Shown: positions 43,085 to 52,504, numbered from the stretch's first letter. The stretch is DNA of 64,000 nt from RH2-MAG17b sp050745265 (GCA_050745265.1 JBOGKE010000100.1:10667-74666), one strand, 5' to 3'. Translations and numbers: made by a program. Notes: generated by a model not told the origin, from the sequence alone.

Positions 43085-46000
43085 TCAGAAAAAGACTTGC
43101 AGACCGAGCTGGACGCGCCTCGGGATGTTGCACTGGGTAAACGTCGTCCCGAAACTGCCGTCCTGAATGTTCGAGTCGGGCGAGCAGAAATCAACCCTGT
43201 TAAAGATGTTCCCCGCCTCGGCTTGGAACCTCACGTATCGGTTCTCACCGAAATAGGTGTTTTTATAGAACGAGAGGTCCTCGTTGTAGTAGTGGAACCC
43301 GCGGATGCTGGTGGTCGTCCGCGGCGAATCGCCCAACGAGTAGAAGGCCGGAGTTGAAAAGGCGCTTGGGTTGTAATAGCTTTGGCCGAAGGGATTCGTG
43401 AAACTTCCCGAGTTGACAGGCTGTTGGCCGGAGACAAGGTCCGGGTACTTGGCATTGTTGAACAGAAGATTTCCCAAGTTATTGTCCACATACATCGACT
43501 GCGGGCGGCCCGATTCGTAGCTGAGGATTCCAGAAACTTTCCAGCCCGTGATGAGCTTGCTCAAGAGACCTGTAGCATTTCTTCCGATGAACTCTCCGTG
43601 TCCGAAAGGCAGGCTGTAAACTTCGCCGATTGTGAGAACGTTCGGCACATCATCGTAGCTGGGTCCCCACAGGTCGCTCATGTTTCCGGGATCCTGGACG
43701 ATCCCATAGCCTTGCGCTTCACCGGATTCGGCGCCGTTGTTCATGAGCCGCGACAACGTGTAAGCGACCGTGGTTGAGGTGTGTTTCCCCCTCCAGTTAA
43801 ATTGCGTCTGGAGAGAGTTGTAATGGCTCTTTCCGTTGTGACCTTCACGCCAGGAGATATCCTGATACTGCGGCCAGGGGCGCAATGCCTGGGCAAGGTC
43901 TCCATTAAAGCCGGGGTAGGGTGGGGCGGTGAATCCGGCGGCGATCGCGACCGCGTTAGGCACCCCGTTGGTAAAGGCGCCGTTTGTCAGGGCTGAACCA
44001 TACTGCAACACGCCACCGACATTTTCGTTGTCGTAAGGTCCGAGCGTGATGTTGTTGTCGGGCAATCGAGTTCCGTGGTTGCCCACATAACCCACGTTGA
44101 GACTTATGTTGTTGTGCCATTGGTGGCCGAACGAGAGGGTCCAGTTCTGCCAACGCGGCATCTCGTACTGATTCGGCATTACGCCGACGGGAGAAGTCCC
44201 ATTCTCCACCGCAGGACTAAGGTTCGGGGGAAAGGTGATCGCCGCGGCTGGGAACCCGTTAGCGAAGTTAAAGGTCGGGAACTCGTCGCCGTTGACGTTA
44301 GAGACCGTAGGATTGGTCTGGAATCCGTTTGTGGGATAGGGATTGCCGGCCCATGAACCGGCGATCGTGGCGCCGAAGTACTCGCCGTATCCGCCGCGAA
44401 TCACGCTGTTCTGGCCAAGCTGATAGGCAAAGCCGAAGCGCGGCCCAAGGCCCCACGCGTCGTTCCCGTCCGCGATTTTTCCAAAGACCATCGCCCCGGG
44501 GAAGTTCCCCGCCGCCGGGTTTGGAGTGGTGGGCGAGAACGTCGAGAAGCGGTTGTGCTGCTCCGAGAGGCCGGAATTCCAATCGAGGCGCAGCCCCAGC
44601 TCGATAGTTAGATTGCGCCTCACTTTCCACTCGTCGTTTGCCCATGGGGCAGCGTAGTAGAATTTCGGCATGTAGTTGAACGGAACGCTGAAGCTCGCAT
44701 AGTCCACCTGGCCGAGAAGGAAGGCGGCAAACGCATCACCTGTGGTGGGCAGGTTTGCACCGGTGCTGTTGTATCCGGCGGTCGAGGCGGCGGCAAAGTT
44801 AAATTGGCCGCCGGTATTCACCGCCCACCCGGTCTGGGGGAAATTCATGTACTCGCTTTGCAGGCCGATCTTGAGCGTGTGCGTGCCGACGATCCAGGTG
44901 AGGTCGTCGTAGAACTGGTACCGGTTATTGATGTCCGCCCCGTCCGCCAGCCATGGCGTGCCGAAGTTCGTATAGCCCACCGGACCTCCGATGAAATTCA
45001 AGGAGGGGAAGCCGGCCTTATTGAATATCGGCTGATTGGGCAGGCCGAGCCCCAGCTTCTGATTCCAACCGACGCCCGAAGACAACTGATGGCCGTCCAT
45101 TGACCAGCGGTCGTAGGCGAACGTGGAGTGGTTGAACAGGTTCGGCTTGATCACCCAGTTCAATTGCAGGTGCGCAAAATGGTTGGTGATGAGCTGATAG
45201 AAGCCCTGGCCGATGTAGGTGTCGTTCGCTTGGGAATCCGTCTGTCCGTTATTGACCGTGTTGCAGCCGTCCGGTCCGCCGCAGTGGGCGGTTCGAGGCC
45301 GAGAGTTCGCAAAATACGTAAACGAAGCCGACCATTTTGGACTGAAGGTATGATCGACTCTGAGGAGCCATGTCCAGACGTTAATTTTGTCATTATCGTC
45401 GGAAGTTCCGCCGAATTCATTCGCCGTAAAGAGGGTATTCGTATCAGGCGCGGGGATCAGCGAGGCTACCTTCTGGCTGCCGAGGTTCATCGCGAAGAGA
45501 GGGTCGCTGGGCAGGATCATATTCCCGGGATACGGATCGCGCACGGGGACGCCGTTCACCGTTCGGGTGGTGGCGGGGTTGAAAATCTCGCCGTAGTAGA
45601 TCGGCCGCCCGAGCGCGTCGGTCCCCACCTGGCACGGTGCTGACGTACAACCGTTTCTTTGGAGCACATTCGCCGGCGGATTGAGCAGGGCGCTGAAGTC
45701 GCCTGCCCGCTCAGCGGGCGTTGCGAGCGTGTTTTGGAGCCCGGTGTTCACGGTGCTGTGATAATCGAGCCGATCATAGTTCGTGAACCACCAGGTCTGG
45801 CCCCACTTCTTGATCTTTGGAATCGGTCCGCCAAAATCAGCGCCCAGGTTGTTCTGGTTAAGCGGGAGGATATTCACCCCTTGCCGGTTCAGGAAAAAGT
45901 TGTTCGCGTCCATGCCGCTGCTCGTATAAAAATCGTAGATGTTCCCGTGGAACGCGTTGGTGCCCGATTTGGTGGTGTAGAGCGCGATTCCGCCGCTGGT

Positions 46001-46738
46001 ATGGCCGTACTGCGCTGAAAAGTTGTTGACGGTGGTCGTCAGTTCCCTCACCGAAGCGTACGGAATTGAGCTTTCGTGCGTCTGCTGGTGACCTTCGGCG
46101 TAGCCGTACTCGGCGCCATCGAACCAACTCTCCCAGGAGACGGTCTGGCCGCCGTTGATGCGCGACTCAAACGCGTCGCCCCGAAAGATAGCGTCGCCAT
46201 TCGGGGCCGTCGGTACGTAGCCCGGTGATAGGATCAACTTGGTTTCAGCCAGCCGGACGTCCGCGCCCATCACATCCGGCAGGTCGCGGTAATACTGCTC
46301 ACCGACCTGATACGAAACCGTGGAGCTCTGAGTATTGATGAGCTGCGCGCCAGCCGACACCTGAACCGTCTGGGTCACTGCGCCAATTTCGAGCTTCACG
46401 TTTTGCGTGTAAGTGCGCCCGCCAATCGTCAGATCGAGGCTTGTCTGGGTGTAAGTCTTGAAACCTGACGCTTTCACTTCCAGGGTGTAGTTCGGGCCGG
46501 GCACCAAAGCGGGCGTCGTGTAGTTGCCGGCGCTGTCAGTGGCGACGACGGTCCTCACCCCGGTGTCCTGGTTAATCACGGCGACGGTGGCGCGAGGAAC
46601 TGCCGCTCCGGAAGCGTCCGTGACGAGTCCCGTCATCGCCACGCGGTCCGCTCCTACCTGCGCCCGACCGCTCGTCGCGCTAAGCATCGTCAGAATGGGC
46701 ACTAACAGCAGGACGCTGAGAGAGAGTAAGCGCTTCAT
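43085..46738 (-). CDS. TonB-dependent receptor, Oar-like, copy 1 (arabinan-linked)
   Basis: This 1217-residue outer-membrane protein has a signal peptide (MKRLLSLSVLLLVPILTML, cleavage near SGRAQ). A carboxypeptidase-regulatory-like domain follows at about residues 33-118 (AMTGLVTDASGAAVPRATV and on), then a plug and a long beta-barrel ending in VQLGLQVFF. Start is ATG 46738 with GGGAGG 9 bp upstream. Such receptors import or bind large ligands using TonB energy; acidobacteria have many, mostly of unknown ligand. The shared operator with the GH51 genes suggests an arabinose-containing oligosaccharide. It lies just downstream of GH51 copy 2, convergent to it. Confidence 0.92.
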   Translation of the reverse strand: MKRLLSLSVLLLVPILTMLSATSGRAQVGADRVAMTGLVTDASGAAVPRATVAVINQDTGVRTVVATDSAGNYTTPALVPGPNYTLEVKASGFKTYTQTSLDLTIGGRTYTQNVKLEIGAVTQTVQVSAGAQLINTQSSTVSYQVGEQYYRDLPDVMGADVRLAETKLILSPGYVPTAPNGDAIFRGDAFESRINGGQTVSWESWFDGAEYGYAEGHQQTHESSIPYASVRELTTTVNNFSAQYGHTSGGIALYTTKSGTNAFHGNIYDFYTSSGMDANNFFLNRQGVNILPLNQNNLGADFGGPIPKIKKWGQTWWFTNYDRLDYHSTVNTGLQNTLATPAERAGDFSALLNPPANVLQRNGCTSAPCQVGTDALGRPIYYGEIFNPATTRTVNGVPVRDPYPGNMILPSDPLFAMNLGSQKVASLIPAPDTNTLFTANEFGGTSDDNDKINVWTWLLRVDHTFSPKWSASFTYFANSRPRTAHCGGPDGCNTVNNGQTDSQANDTYIGQGFYQLITNHFAHLQLNWVIKPNLFNHSTFAYDRWSMDGHQLSSGVGWNQKLGLGLPNQPIFNKAGFPSLNFIGGPVGYTNFGTPWLADGADINNRYQFYDDLTWIVGTHTLKIGLQSEYMNFPQTGWAVNTGGQFNFAAASTAGYNSTGANLPTTGDAFAAFLLGQVDYASFSVPFNYMPKFYYAAPWANDEWKVRRNLTIELGLRLDWNSGLSEQHNRFSTFSPTTPNPAAGNFPGAMVFGKIADGNDAWGLGPRFGFAYQLGQNSVIRGGYGEYFGATIAGSWAGNPYPTNGFQTNPTVSNVNGDEFPTFNFANGFPAAAITFPPNLSPAVENGTSPVGVMPNQYEMPRWQNWTLSFGHQWHNNISLNVGYVGNHGTRLPDNNITLGPYDNENVGGVLQYGSALTNGAFTNGVPNAVAIAAGFTAPPYPGFNGDLAQALRPWPQYQDISWREGHNGKSHYNSLQTQFNWRGKHTSTTVAYTLSRLMNNGAESGEAQGYGIVQDPGNMSDLWGPSYDDVPNVLTIGEVYSLPFGHGEFIGRNATGLLSKLITGWKVSGILSYESGRPQSMYVDNNLGNLLFNNAKYPDLVSGQQPVNSGSFTNPFGQSYYNPSAFSTPAFYSLGDSPRTTTSIRGFHYYNEDLSFYKNTYFGENRYVRFQAEAGNIFNRVDFCSPDSNIQDGSFGTTFTQCNIPRRVQLGLQVFF

Positions 46739-46875
46739 TATCGTCGCCTCCCGAAGAGAAGTTGAGCGGTGGCCCGAACCCCGGCTGGCGCAGCGGTTTG
46801 CGGAAATTACCTTGGAGCTTTGCTCAAGGTGCTATTGACCGTCCGAAAATTCACGTTCTCCCTAACCAAACATAG

Positions 46876-46889
46876 TGTAAGCGTTTCCA
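46876..46889. promoter_or_regulatory. LacI-type operator 3 (TGTAAGCGTTTCCA), TonB receptor promoter
   Basis: The third copy of the arabinofuranosidase operator lies 138 bp upstream of the receptor start. On the minus strand a TTGACA is at 46927-46932, 37 bp before the operator; the -10 box is unclear. It lies in the 349-bp gap 46739-47087, which otherwise has no recognisable gene. Confidence 0.65.
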
Positions 46890-47087
46890 CTTAATGCCTC
46901 GTATGACACCACAAGCGATTATTCCTTGTCAAGAAGTTTTTTCGCGAGCCGTTTTTAGTTGTTACGGCAAGCGCAGAAAGGGATGGCCGCGTTGCTAGTG
47001 AAGCGCCCGGCTCAGGTCTTCTTCAAGGGCGGCCGGCCAAACGTCGCCGCGTCTGAGGCGCATCCTCGCGCAGTGGTTGTGAGCCTG

Positions 47088-47906
47088 CTAATCGCCGGGG
47101 AATTTGAGGTGACGGTATTCGGAAGGGGTCATGCCCATCGCGTGACGGAATGTTTTCGAGAACTGACTCTGATCGGAGAATCCGGTGAGCAGGGCGACTT
47201 GCGCGAGGGAGCATCGGTCTGAGGAGAGCAACTGGCACGCCCGCTCGATCCTCAGTTGGCGCACCTGCTGCCCGACGGTGAGCCCGGTGTGGCGCCGGAA
47301 CTCGCGCGCGAGATGGACAGGATGCACGCCCGCGGTCTCCGCCAGGCCGCGCAGGGTGAGGCGCTCGGCGAAACGATCGTGGATTAGCTCGCGTGCCTGC
47401 CGCAGCCAGGCGGGAAAGCGGGCCACTCTGGAATGTTGGCGAAACACCTCTGCCATCAACTCGATCGTGAGCCCCTCGATGGCCATCGAGGAAAGCTCGT
47501 CCATCAGGCGGAACTCGCTATAGAGGCGGGCGGCGAGCCAGCCGGGCGTGCCTCCATCGACGTGCACGGGACGTTCCCGATAAGGGCAACCGTCGCCTAG
47601 ATTCACCAGCCGCAAGGGTGCGATTTCAATGTTCAGCTCGCGGGCGCCGCCCTCTTGGAAATGGTCAGAGTGAACCTCGCCGGCGGGGTGGTACATGACA
47701 GTCCAGGCTTGTGAGGACCGCACCTTTGCGCCGCAAACCTGGTGAGAACGGCCGCTCAGCGTAACACCGACGTAGGCATACTCGTGCGAATGCCGAGCGG
47801 TCTGGGTGTTCGGACAATAAACGATTTCGGTCAGCCTGATGCCGGAGAGCTCTTGTGCTTTGATAAGCTTTCCGTGAAATGAGCAATTGTGCAGCCGGAA
47901 GCCCAT
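47088..47906 (-). CDS. AraC-family transcriptional regulator
   Basis: The 272-residue regulator has an N-terminal cupin-like sensing domain (residues 20-110, RHSHEYAYVGVTLSGRSHQV) and a C-terminal pair of helix-turn-helix motifs (LTLRGLAETAGVHPVHLARE, and LAQVALLTGFSDQSQFSKTF then RHAMGMTPSEYR). This is the standard AraC/XylS arrangement. It points towards the TonB receptor but is separated from it by 349 bp containing the receptor's promoter. Despite the arabinose context, I cannot tell its effector or target. Start is ATG 47906. Confidence 0.9.
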   Translation of the reverse strand: MGFRLHNCSFHGKLIKAQELSGIRLTEIVYCPNTQTARHSHEYAYVGVTLSGRSHQVCGAKVRSSQAWTVMYHPAGEVHSDHFQEGGARELNIEIAPLRLVNLGDGCPYRERPVHVDGGTPGWLAARLYSEFRLMDELSSMAIEGLTIELMAEVFRQHSRVARFPAWLRQARELIHDRFAERLTLRGLAETAGVHPVHLAREFRRHTGLTVGQQVRQLRIERACQLLSSDRCSLAQVALLTGFSDQSQFSKTFRHAMGMTPSEYRHLKFPGD

Positions 47907-48223
47907 CGTTAGAAAGCGCCTCCCGTCGGACGACCCTCACGCGCACCGTTTGGGAAATCCCAATGGCTGCAAGAATCACATAAGCCCCGAGCAAAGTCAA
48001 TGCGCAGAGCCGTTTCGTCTGCTTTGCGTGCCTCCACAATCCGGACCCCCAAGCACTCTGGGTCGAGCTCAAATCGTAAGCCGCCGGCGATCTGCTGCGA
48101 TCGCCTATGCTAAGCTTACGAGGCATCGATGCTGACGTCGCCGTGGGCTTTACGCCCGGCACTGGCCGCGCTGAATGCCGGCATTTGGGCCGCGCAAGGG
48201 CGGCGCTGTTGAAAGCAGTCACA

Positions 48224-49654
48224 ATGGATCGATTGGAAACCCCGCGACATCACGCAAGTCCGAGCATCGCCGTGCTGGGGCTCGGGTACGTGGGCTTGCC
48301 CACGGCGCTCGGCCTGGCGGAGCTCGGATGGCGCGTGACCGGCGCAGATCAGGATACCCGAAAGGTGGAGCTGATGCGCCGCGCAGAGATCCCGTTTTAT
48401 GAGACGGGCCTGCAGCCCCTGCTCGCCAAGCACCTCGCGAGCGGCCGGTTCGCCGTTACCTCGGATGTTGCGGCCGCCGTGCGCGCCGCCAATGTTATTT
48501 TCGTTTGTGTCGGCACGCCTCAGCGCGAAAGCGGGGCGGCTGACCTGAGTCAGGTCGAAGCGGCGACGCGAATCATCGCGGAAAATCTGAACGGTTATAA
48601 GCTCATTGTCGAGAAGAGCACAGTCCCTGCGATAACGGCGCGGTGGATACAAGAAACGCTGGACCATTCCGGCCCGCATTCCGGCAACGGTCTCGGCGCG
48701 CACGAGCAGGGCGCGGATTTCGACGTGGCGTCCAATCCCGAGTTCCTTCGCGAAGGACAAGCTCTCGAGAACTTTTTTCATCCGGACCGGATTGTGATCG
48801 GAGCCGAGAGCGAGCGGGCGCGGACAATCCTCGAAGAAATCTATCGCCCTTTCGACTGCCCCATCGTTTTTACCACGCCCACGACGGCGGAACTGATCAA
48901 GCACTCGGCTAACGCCTTCCTTGCCGCCAAGATTTCATTCATCAATATGGTGGCCGACGTGTGCGATGCCCTTGGCGCCGACGTGAAGGACGTGGCTCGC
49001 GGAATGGGTCTCGATCCGCGCATCGGCCCGGACTTCCTTGAGGCGGGCATCGGCTTTGGGGGCTACTGCTTCCCGAAAGACCTCCGAGCATTCATTCACC
49101 TGGCGAAAGCGCATGGGGTGGAATGCTCGATCCTGGAATCCGTTGAACGGGTCAACCAGCGGCGGATCGAAGCCTTCCTGCGAAAGGTCCGGGGTTCGGT
49201 GGGGGTGGTGCAAGGGAAAACCGTCGCCGCTCTGGGCGTGGCTTTCAAGCCGAACACGGACGACATCCGCGAGGCGCCCAGCCTCAAGGTGATCGAAGCC
49301 CTGCTCGTAGAGGGAGCGTCCCTTCGCATCTACGACCCGCAGGCGGTGCCGAACGCCCGGCGATTGCTCCCGGAGCGTGCGGGGCGGGTGGCCTACTGCT
49401 CGTCGCCCTACGAAGCGGCCCGCGGCTCGGCTGCATTGGTGATTCTCACGGAGTGGGATGAATTTCGGGCGCTCGATTTAGGCCGGCTCAAGGAAATAAT
49501 GGAAGCGCCGGTTATAGTGGACGGAAGGAATATATTTGATCCGGCGACCGTCTCGGGCGCAGGGTTCGAGTACCGCTGCATGGGCCGGGAACCCGTCCGC
49601 AAAGCCGGCGCTGAAGCTTTTGCGGCCGTGGAGGGCGCCTCCCTGCGACGCTGA
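48224..49654 (+). CDS. UDP-glucose/GDP-mannose-family dehydrogenase (UDP-glucose 6-dehydrogenase)
   Basis: The 476-residue enzyme starts at ATG 48224; the frame is open upstream through a GC spacer repeat. The NAD site is IAVLGLGYVGLPTALGLAE, the Glu/Lys active-site strand is VEKSTVP, the central-domain motif is SNPEFLREGQA, and the catalytic Cys is in GFGGYCFPKDL. The expected reaction is the four-electron oxidation of UDP-glucose to UDP-glucuronate. The next gene on the strand, a UDP-xylose synthase, would use that product directly, which supports UDP-glucose as substrate. Confidence 0.9.
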   Translation: MDRLETPRHHASPSIAVLGLGYVGLPTALGLAELGWRVTGADQDTRKVELMRRAEIPFYETGLQPLLAKHLASGRFAVTSDVAAAVRAANVIFVCVGTPQRESGAADLSQVEAATRIIAENLNGYKLIVEKSTVPAITARWIQETLDHSGPHSGNGLGAHEQGADFDVASNPEFLREGQALENFFHPDRIVIGAESERARTILEEIYRPFDCPIVFTTPTTAELIKHSANAFLAAKISFINMVADVCDALGADVKDVARGMGLDPRIGPDFLEAGIGFGGYCFPKDLRAFIHLAKAHGVECSILESVERVNQRRIEAFLRKVRGSVGVVQGKTVAALGVAFKPNTDDIREAPSLKVIEALLVEGASLRIYDPQAVPNARRLLPERAGRVAYCSSPYEAARGSAALVILTEWDEFRALDLGRLKEIMEAPVIVDGRNIFDPATVSGAGFEYRCMGREPVRKAGAEAFAAVEGASLRR

Positions 49655-49731
49655 GAAGCTGTGAAGAAATTGTACGGGCAAAAGCTCTCGCGCACAGGGG
49701 CAAAATTCCGCAAAGAAACATAACGGTTCCT

Positions 49732-49770
49732 CTTTGCGCCTGCTTTGCGCCTTGGCCCCTTTGCGAGAGG
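49732..49770. repeat. CTTTGCG dispersed repeat, second copy
   Basis: This element reads CTTTGCGCC, then CTTTGCGCCTTGG, then CTTTGCGAGAGG, and matches 24273-24311 in inverted orientation. It lies in the gap 49655-49960 between the two UDP-sugar genes, next to a palindromic repeat. Confidence 0.65.
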
Positions 49771-49838
49771 CCTTTGGCGCAGCGAGCGCAACCCTACTCT
49801 CCTGTCCCAATCGTTCGCGACGCAAGTCAAAGCGACGG

Positions 49839-49919
49839 TGTCATGCTGAGCAGAGCGAAGCATCCCCGTATTTCGCTGTAAAGAAATGCAGAGACCCTTC
49901 GCTGCGCTCAGGGTGACAG
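49839..49919. repeat. Palindromic intergenic repeat family, copy 3
   Basis: The arms TGTCATGCTGAGCAG (49839-) and CGCTCAGGGTGACA (ending 49918) are inverted, with GCGAAGCATC / CCCTTCGCTG inside. It fills most of the rest of the 306-bp gap between the UDP-sugar genes. Confidence 0.7.
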
Positions 49920-49960
49920 GCTTCGGCTTGTCCGCCGTTCTTCTATGACTGGAAACTAAT

Positions 49961-50968
49961 ATGTCGAGCACAGGTCGGGATTCGCCGTTGAGGGCTCTCG
50001 TATTGGGGGGAGCCGGTTTTCTCGGGTCGCATCTCTGCGATCGCCTGATCGCGGAGGGATTCGATGTTCTCTGCCTCGACAATCTTCTGACCGGCCGCCG
50101 CGACAATGTGGATCATCTGGCGGGAAATTCTCGGTTCAGGTTCGTCGAGTACGACATCACCAAACCCATCGAGCTCGAGCAGATCTTGGCCGAGTCGAAC
50201 GGACCGGCCGGGGCGGGCAATCGAGTAATCGACTACATCCTGCAGTTTGCCTCGCCCGCCAGCCCGAAGGACTATGCCGAGCATCCGATCCACACGCTGA
50301 AGGTGGGCGCCATCGGAACTTACCATGCTCTCGGTTTAGCCAAGGCCCAAGGCAGCGTGTTTCTGCTGGCGTCGACGTCCGAGATTTACGGGGATCCTGA
50401 GGTCAGTCCCCAGCCGGAAGCGTATTGGGGAAGGGTCAATCCGATCGGGCCGCGCAGCGTCTACGACGAAGCGAAACGATTTGCCGAGGCCATCACGATG
50501 GCTTACCACCGCCAGCACGGCGTCCGAGTGCGCATCGCGCGGATTTTCAACACCTACGGCGAGCGGATGCGCTCGAATGACGGCCGCGTGCTGCCGAACT
50601 TCATGACCTGCGCTCTTCAGAACAAGCCTCTCACCGTGTACGGCGACGGCAGCCAGACGCGAAGCTACTGCTACGTCAGCGATCTCGTCGAGGGCCTCTA
50701 TCGTCTTCTTCGGTCGAATGAAACCGGCCCGGTGAATCTGGGAAATCCGGACGAGCTTTCCGTGCTTGAACTCGCGCACCGCGTGATCGAGCGCACGGGC
50801 AGCAAGAGCAAGCTGGCGTTTGAGCCGCTGCCGGTGGATGATCCAACGCGCCGCAGGCCGGATATCTCGAAAGCAATGGCCGCGCTCGACTGGAAGCCCG
50901 CCGTTACCCTGAACGAGGGGCTCGAAAGGGTGGTCCCCTACTTTAGCAGCCTGGTGCAGCGAACTTAG
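49961..50968 (+). CDS. UDP-glucuronate decarboxylase (UDP-xylose synthase)
   Basis: The 335-residue extended SDR is a UXS-type enzyme that decarboxylates UDP-glucuronate to UDP-xylose. Signatures are the NAD motif GGAGFLGSHL, then FASPASPKDYAEHPI, STSEIYGDPEVSPQ, EAYWGRVNPIGPRSVYDE (with catalytic YxxxK in YDEAK) and RIFNTYGERM. Together with the preceding UDP-glucose dehydrogenase it gives a two-step route to UDP-xylose for glycan synthesis. The two are 306 bp apart with repeats between, so they are probably separate transcripts. Confidence 0.93.
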   Translation: MSSTGRDSPLRALVLGGAGFLGSHLCDRLIAEGFDVLCLDNLLTGRRDNVDHLAGNSRFRFVEYDITKPIELEQILAESNGPAGAGNRVIDYILQFASPASPKDYAEHPIHTLKVGAIGTYHALGLAKAQGSVFLLASTSEIYGDPEVSPQPEAYWGRVNPIGPRSVYDEAKRFAEAITMAYHRQHGVRVRIARIFNTYGERMRSNDGRVLPNFMTCALQNKPLTVYGDGSQTRSYCYVSDLVEGLYRLLRSNETGPVNLGNPDELSVLELAHRVIERTGSKSKLAFEPLPVDDPTRRRPDISKAMAALDWKPAVTLNEGLERVVPYFSSLVQRT

Positions 50969-51058
50969 CCCGCCCTGATTACGCCCAACCCGTTTCCGGG
51001 GGCTGGCGCAGACCTCTTCCTTTCAGGTCTGCGTCGTCTCCGTACTCACTGGCACCGA

Positions 51059-51454
51059 TCACTTCCGGTATTGCTCGTCGCTGACCTGTTCCATCCACTC
51101 GACAACCTTACCGTCGAGCTGTTCCTGAATAGCGATATGCGTCATGGCGGTAGTGGGTGTGGCCCCGTGCCAGTGCTTCTCGCCGGGCGGGAACCAGACC
51201 ACATCACCGGGACGAATCTCTTCGATCGGCCCACCCTGGCGCTGGGCCCAGCCGCAGCCGGCCGTGAGGATCAGAGTCTGCCCGAGCGGATGCTTGTGCC
51301 ATGCGGTCCGCGCGCCCGGCTCGAACGTTACGCTCGCGCCCCGCGCCCGCGCCGGAGGCGTTGGTTGAAACAGGGGATCAATCCGCACCGTGCCCGTAAA
51401 GTATTCGGCCGGTCCCTTGGCGGAAGGCTGCGAGCCAATCCTTTTGATGTCCAT
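51059..51454 (-). CDS. Cupin, hydroxynitrile-lyase-like (GtHNL type)
   Basis: This 131-residue single-domain cupin has all the residues described for the metal-dependent (R)-selective hydroxynitrile lyase of Granulicella tundricola at the same numbering: His53, His55, Gln59 and His94 as Mn ligands, and Ala40, Val42, His106 and Gln110 lining the pocket. The start MDIKRIGSQPSAKGPAEYF also resembles that protein as I recall it. The native role of the family is uncertain; cyanohydrin cleavage is known only in vitro. Start is ATG 51454 with GAGGAG four bases upstream. It follows an aldo/keto reductase by 54 bp on the same strand, so the two probably form an operon. Confidence 0.9.
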   Translation of the reverse strand: MDIKRIGSQPSAKGPAEYFTGTVRIDPLFQPTPPARARGASVTFEPGARTAWHKHPLGQTLILTAGCGWAQRQGGPIEEIRPGDVVWFPPGEKHWHGATPTTAMTHIAIQEQLDGKVVEWMEQVSDEQYRK

Positions 51455-51508
51455 ATCTCCTCAGTGTTGGTGCTCGTAATTTCGACTCTTTCTTCCCGCG
51501 CCGAGCGC

Positions 51509-52504
51509 TCAGCGACCCGTCATTTGCGCGAGGCTCTCCGGGTACCGAGCTCCCTGCACCTTGATTTTTGACGAGGCGCTTTCGATGGCGCGGAGATCTT
51601 CAGGTGTAAGTTCGACGTCCGCCGCTCCAAGGTTTTCTTCAAGACGGTGCAGCTTTGTTGTGCCCGGGATCGGCACGATCCAAGGCTTCCGGGCAAGCAG
51701 CCAGGCGAGCGCGATCTGAGCAGGAGTCGCCTTCTTCTGTTGCGCGAATCTGCTGAGCAGATCAACCAGCGCCTGGTTCGCTTTACGATTCTCGGGATTA
51801 AAGCGAGGGACGGTGTTGCGGAAATCCGTACGATCGAACGTCGTGTTCTCGTTGATCGTTCCCGTGAGAAAGCCCTTGCCCAGAGGGCTGTACGGAACGA
51901 AGCCTATCCCGAGTTCCTCGAGCGTCGGCAGCACCTCCGCTTCAGGGTCTCGCCACCACAACGAGTATTCGCTCTGGACCGCAGTGACGGGCTGGACTGC
52001 GTGTGCGCGACGTATCGTCTGCGCCCCGGCTTCGGAAAGTCCAAAGTGTTTGACCTTGCCTGCCTGGATGAGTTCCTTTACCGCGCCGGCGACATCTTCG
52101 ATCGGGACGTTCGGGTCAACACGGTGCTGGTAGAACAGATCGATGACAGCACTCTTCAGTCGCTTGAGCGAGCCCTCGGCGACCTGCTTAATGCGCTCGG
52201 GCCGGCTATCGAGGCCCTGCCAACCAGGGCTTCCATCCGGATTGAGCCTGAACCCGAACTTGGTGGCGATCACCACGTGCCCGCGGAACGGAGAGAGCGC
52301 CTCGCCCACGAGCTCCTCGTTCGTGAATGGACCATAAACCTCGGCGGTGTCGAAGAATGTGACGCCTCGGTCGACAGCCGAATGAATCAATGAAACCATC
52401 TCCTGCTTATCTTTCGGCGGCCCGTAGGAAAAGCTCATTCCCATGCAGCCGAGGCCCATCGCCGAGACCTCCAGATTGCCTTTTCCGAGTTTGCGTTTCT
52501 GCAT
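51509..52504 (-). CDS. Aldo/keto reductase
   Basis: The 331-residue NADPH-dependent oxidoreductase has the full AKR barrel. The catalytic tetrad is visible: Asp and Tyr in FDTAEVYG, Lys in IATKFGF, His in YQHRVDP. The cofactor end is PGTTKLHRLEENLGA. The start is MQKRKLGKGNLEVSAMGLG with AGGGAG upstream. The layout is like YajO/AKR13-type enzymes that reduce aldehydes. The downstream cupin may process a related carbonyl compound (inference from order only). Confidence 0.9.
   Translation of the reverse strand: MQKRKLGKGNLEVSAMGLGCMGMSFSYGPPKDKQEMVSLIHSAVDRGVTFFDTAEVYGPFTNEELVGEALSPFRGHVVIATKFGFRLNPDGSPGWQGLDSRPERIKQVAEGSLKRLKSAVIDLFYQHRVDPNVPIEDVAGAVKELIQAGKVKHFGLSEAGAQTIRRAHAVQPVTAVQSEYSLWWRDPEAEVLPTLEELGIGFVPYSPLGKGFLTGTINENTTFDRTDFRNTVPRFNPENRKANQALVDLLSRFAQQKKATPAQIALAWLLARKPWIVPIPGTTKLHRLEENLGAADVELTPEDLRAIESASSKIKVQGARYPESLAQMTGR

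Noticed and set aside
47088..47906. AraC gene as the true L-arabinose regulator
   Set aside because: The family is large and the sensor domain gives no clear match; the shared operators are of LacI type, not the AraC direct half-site type.
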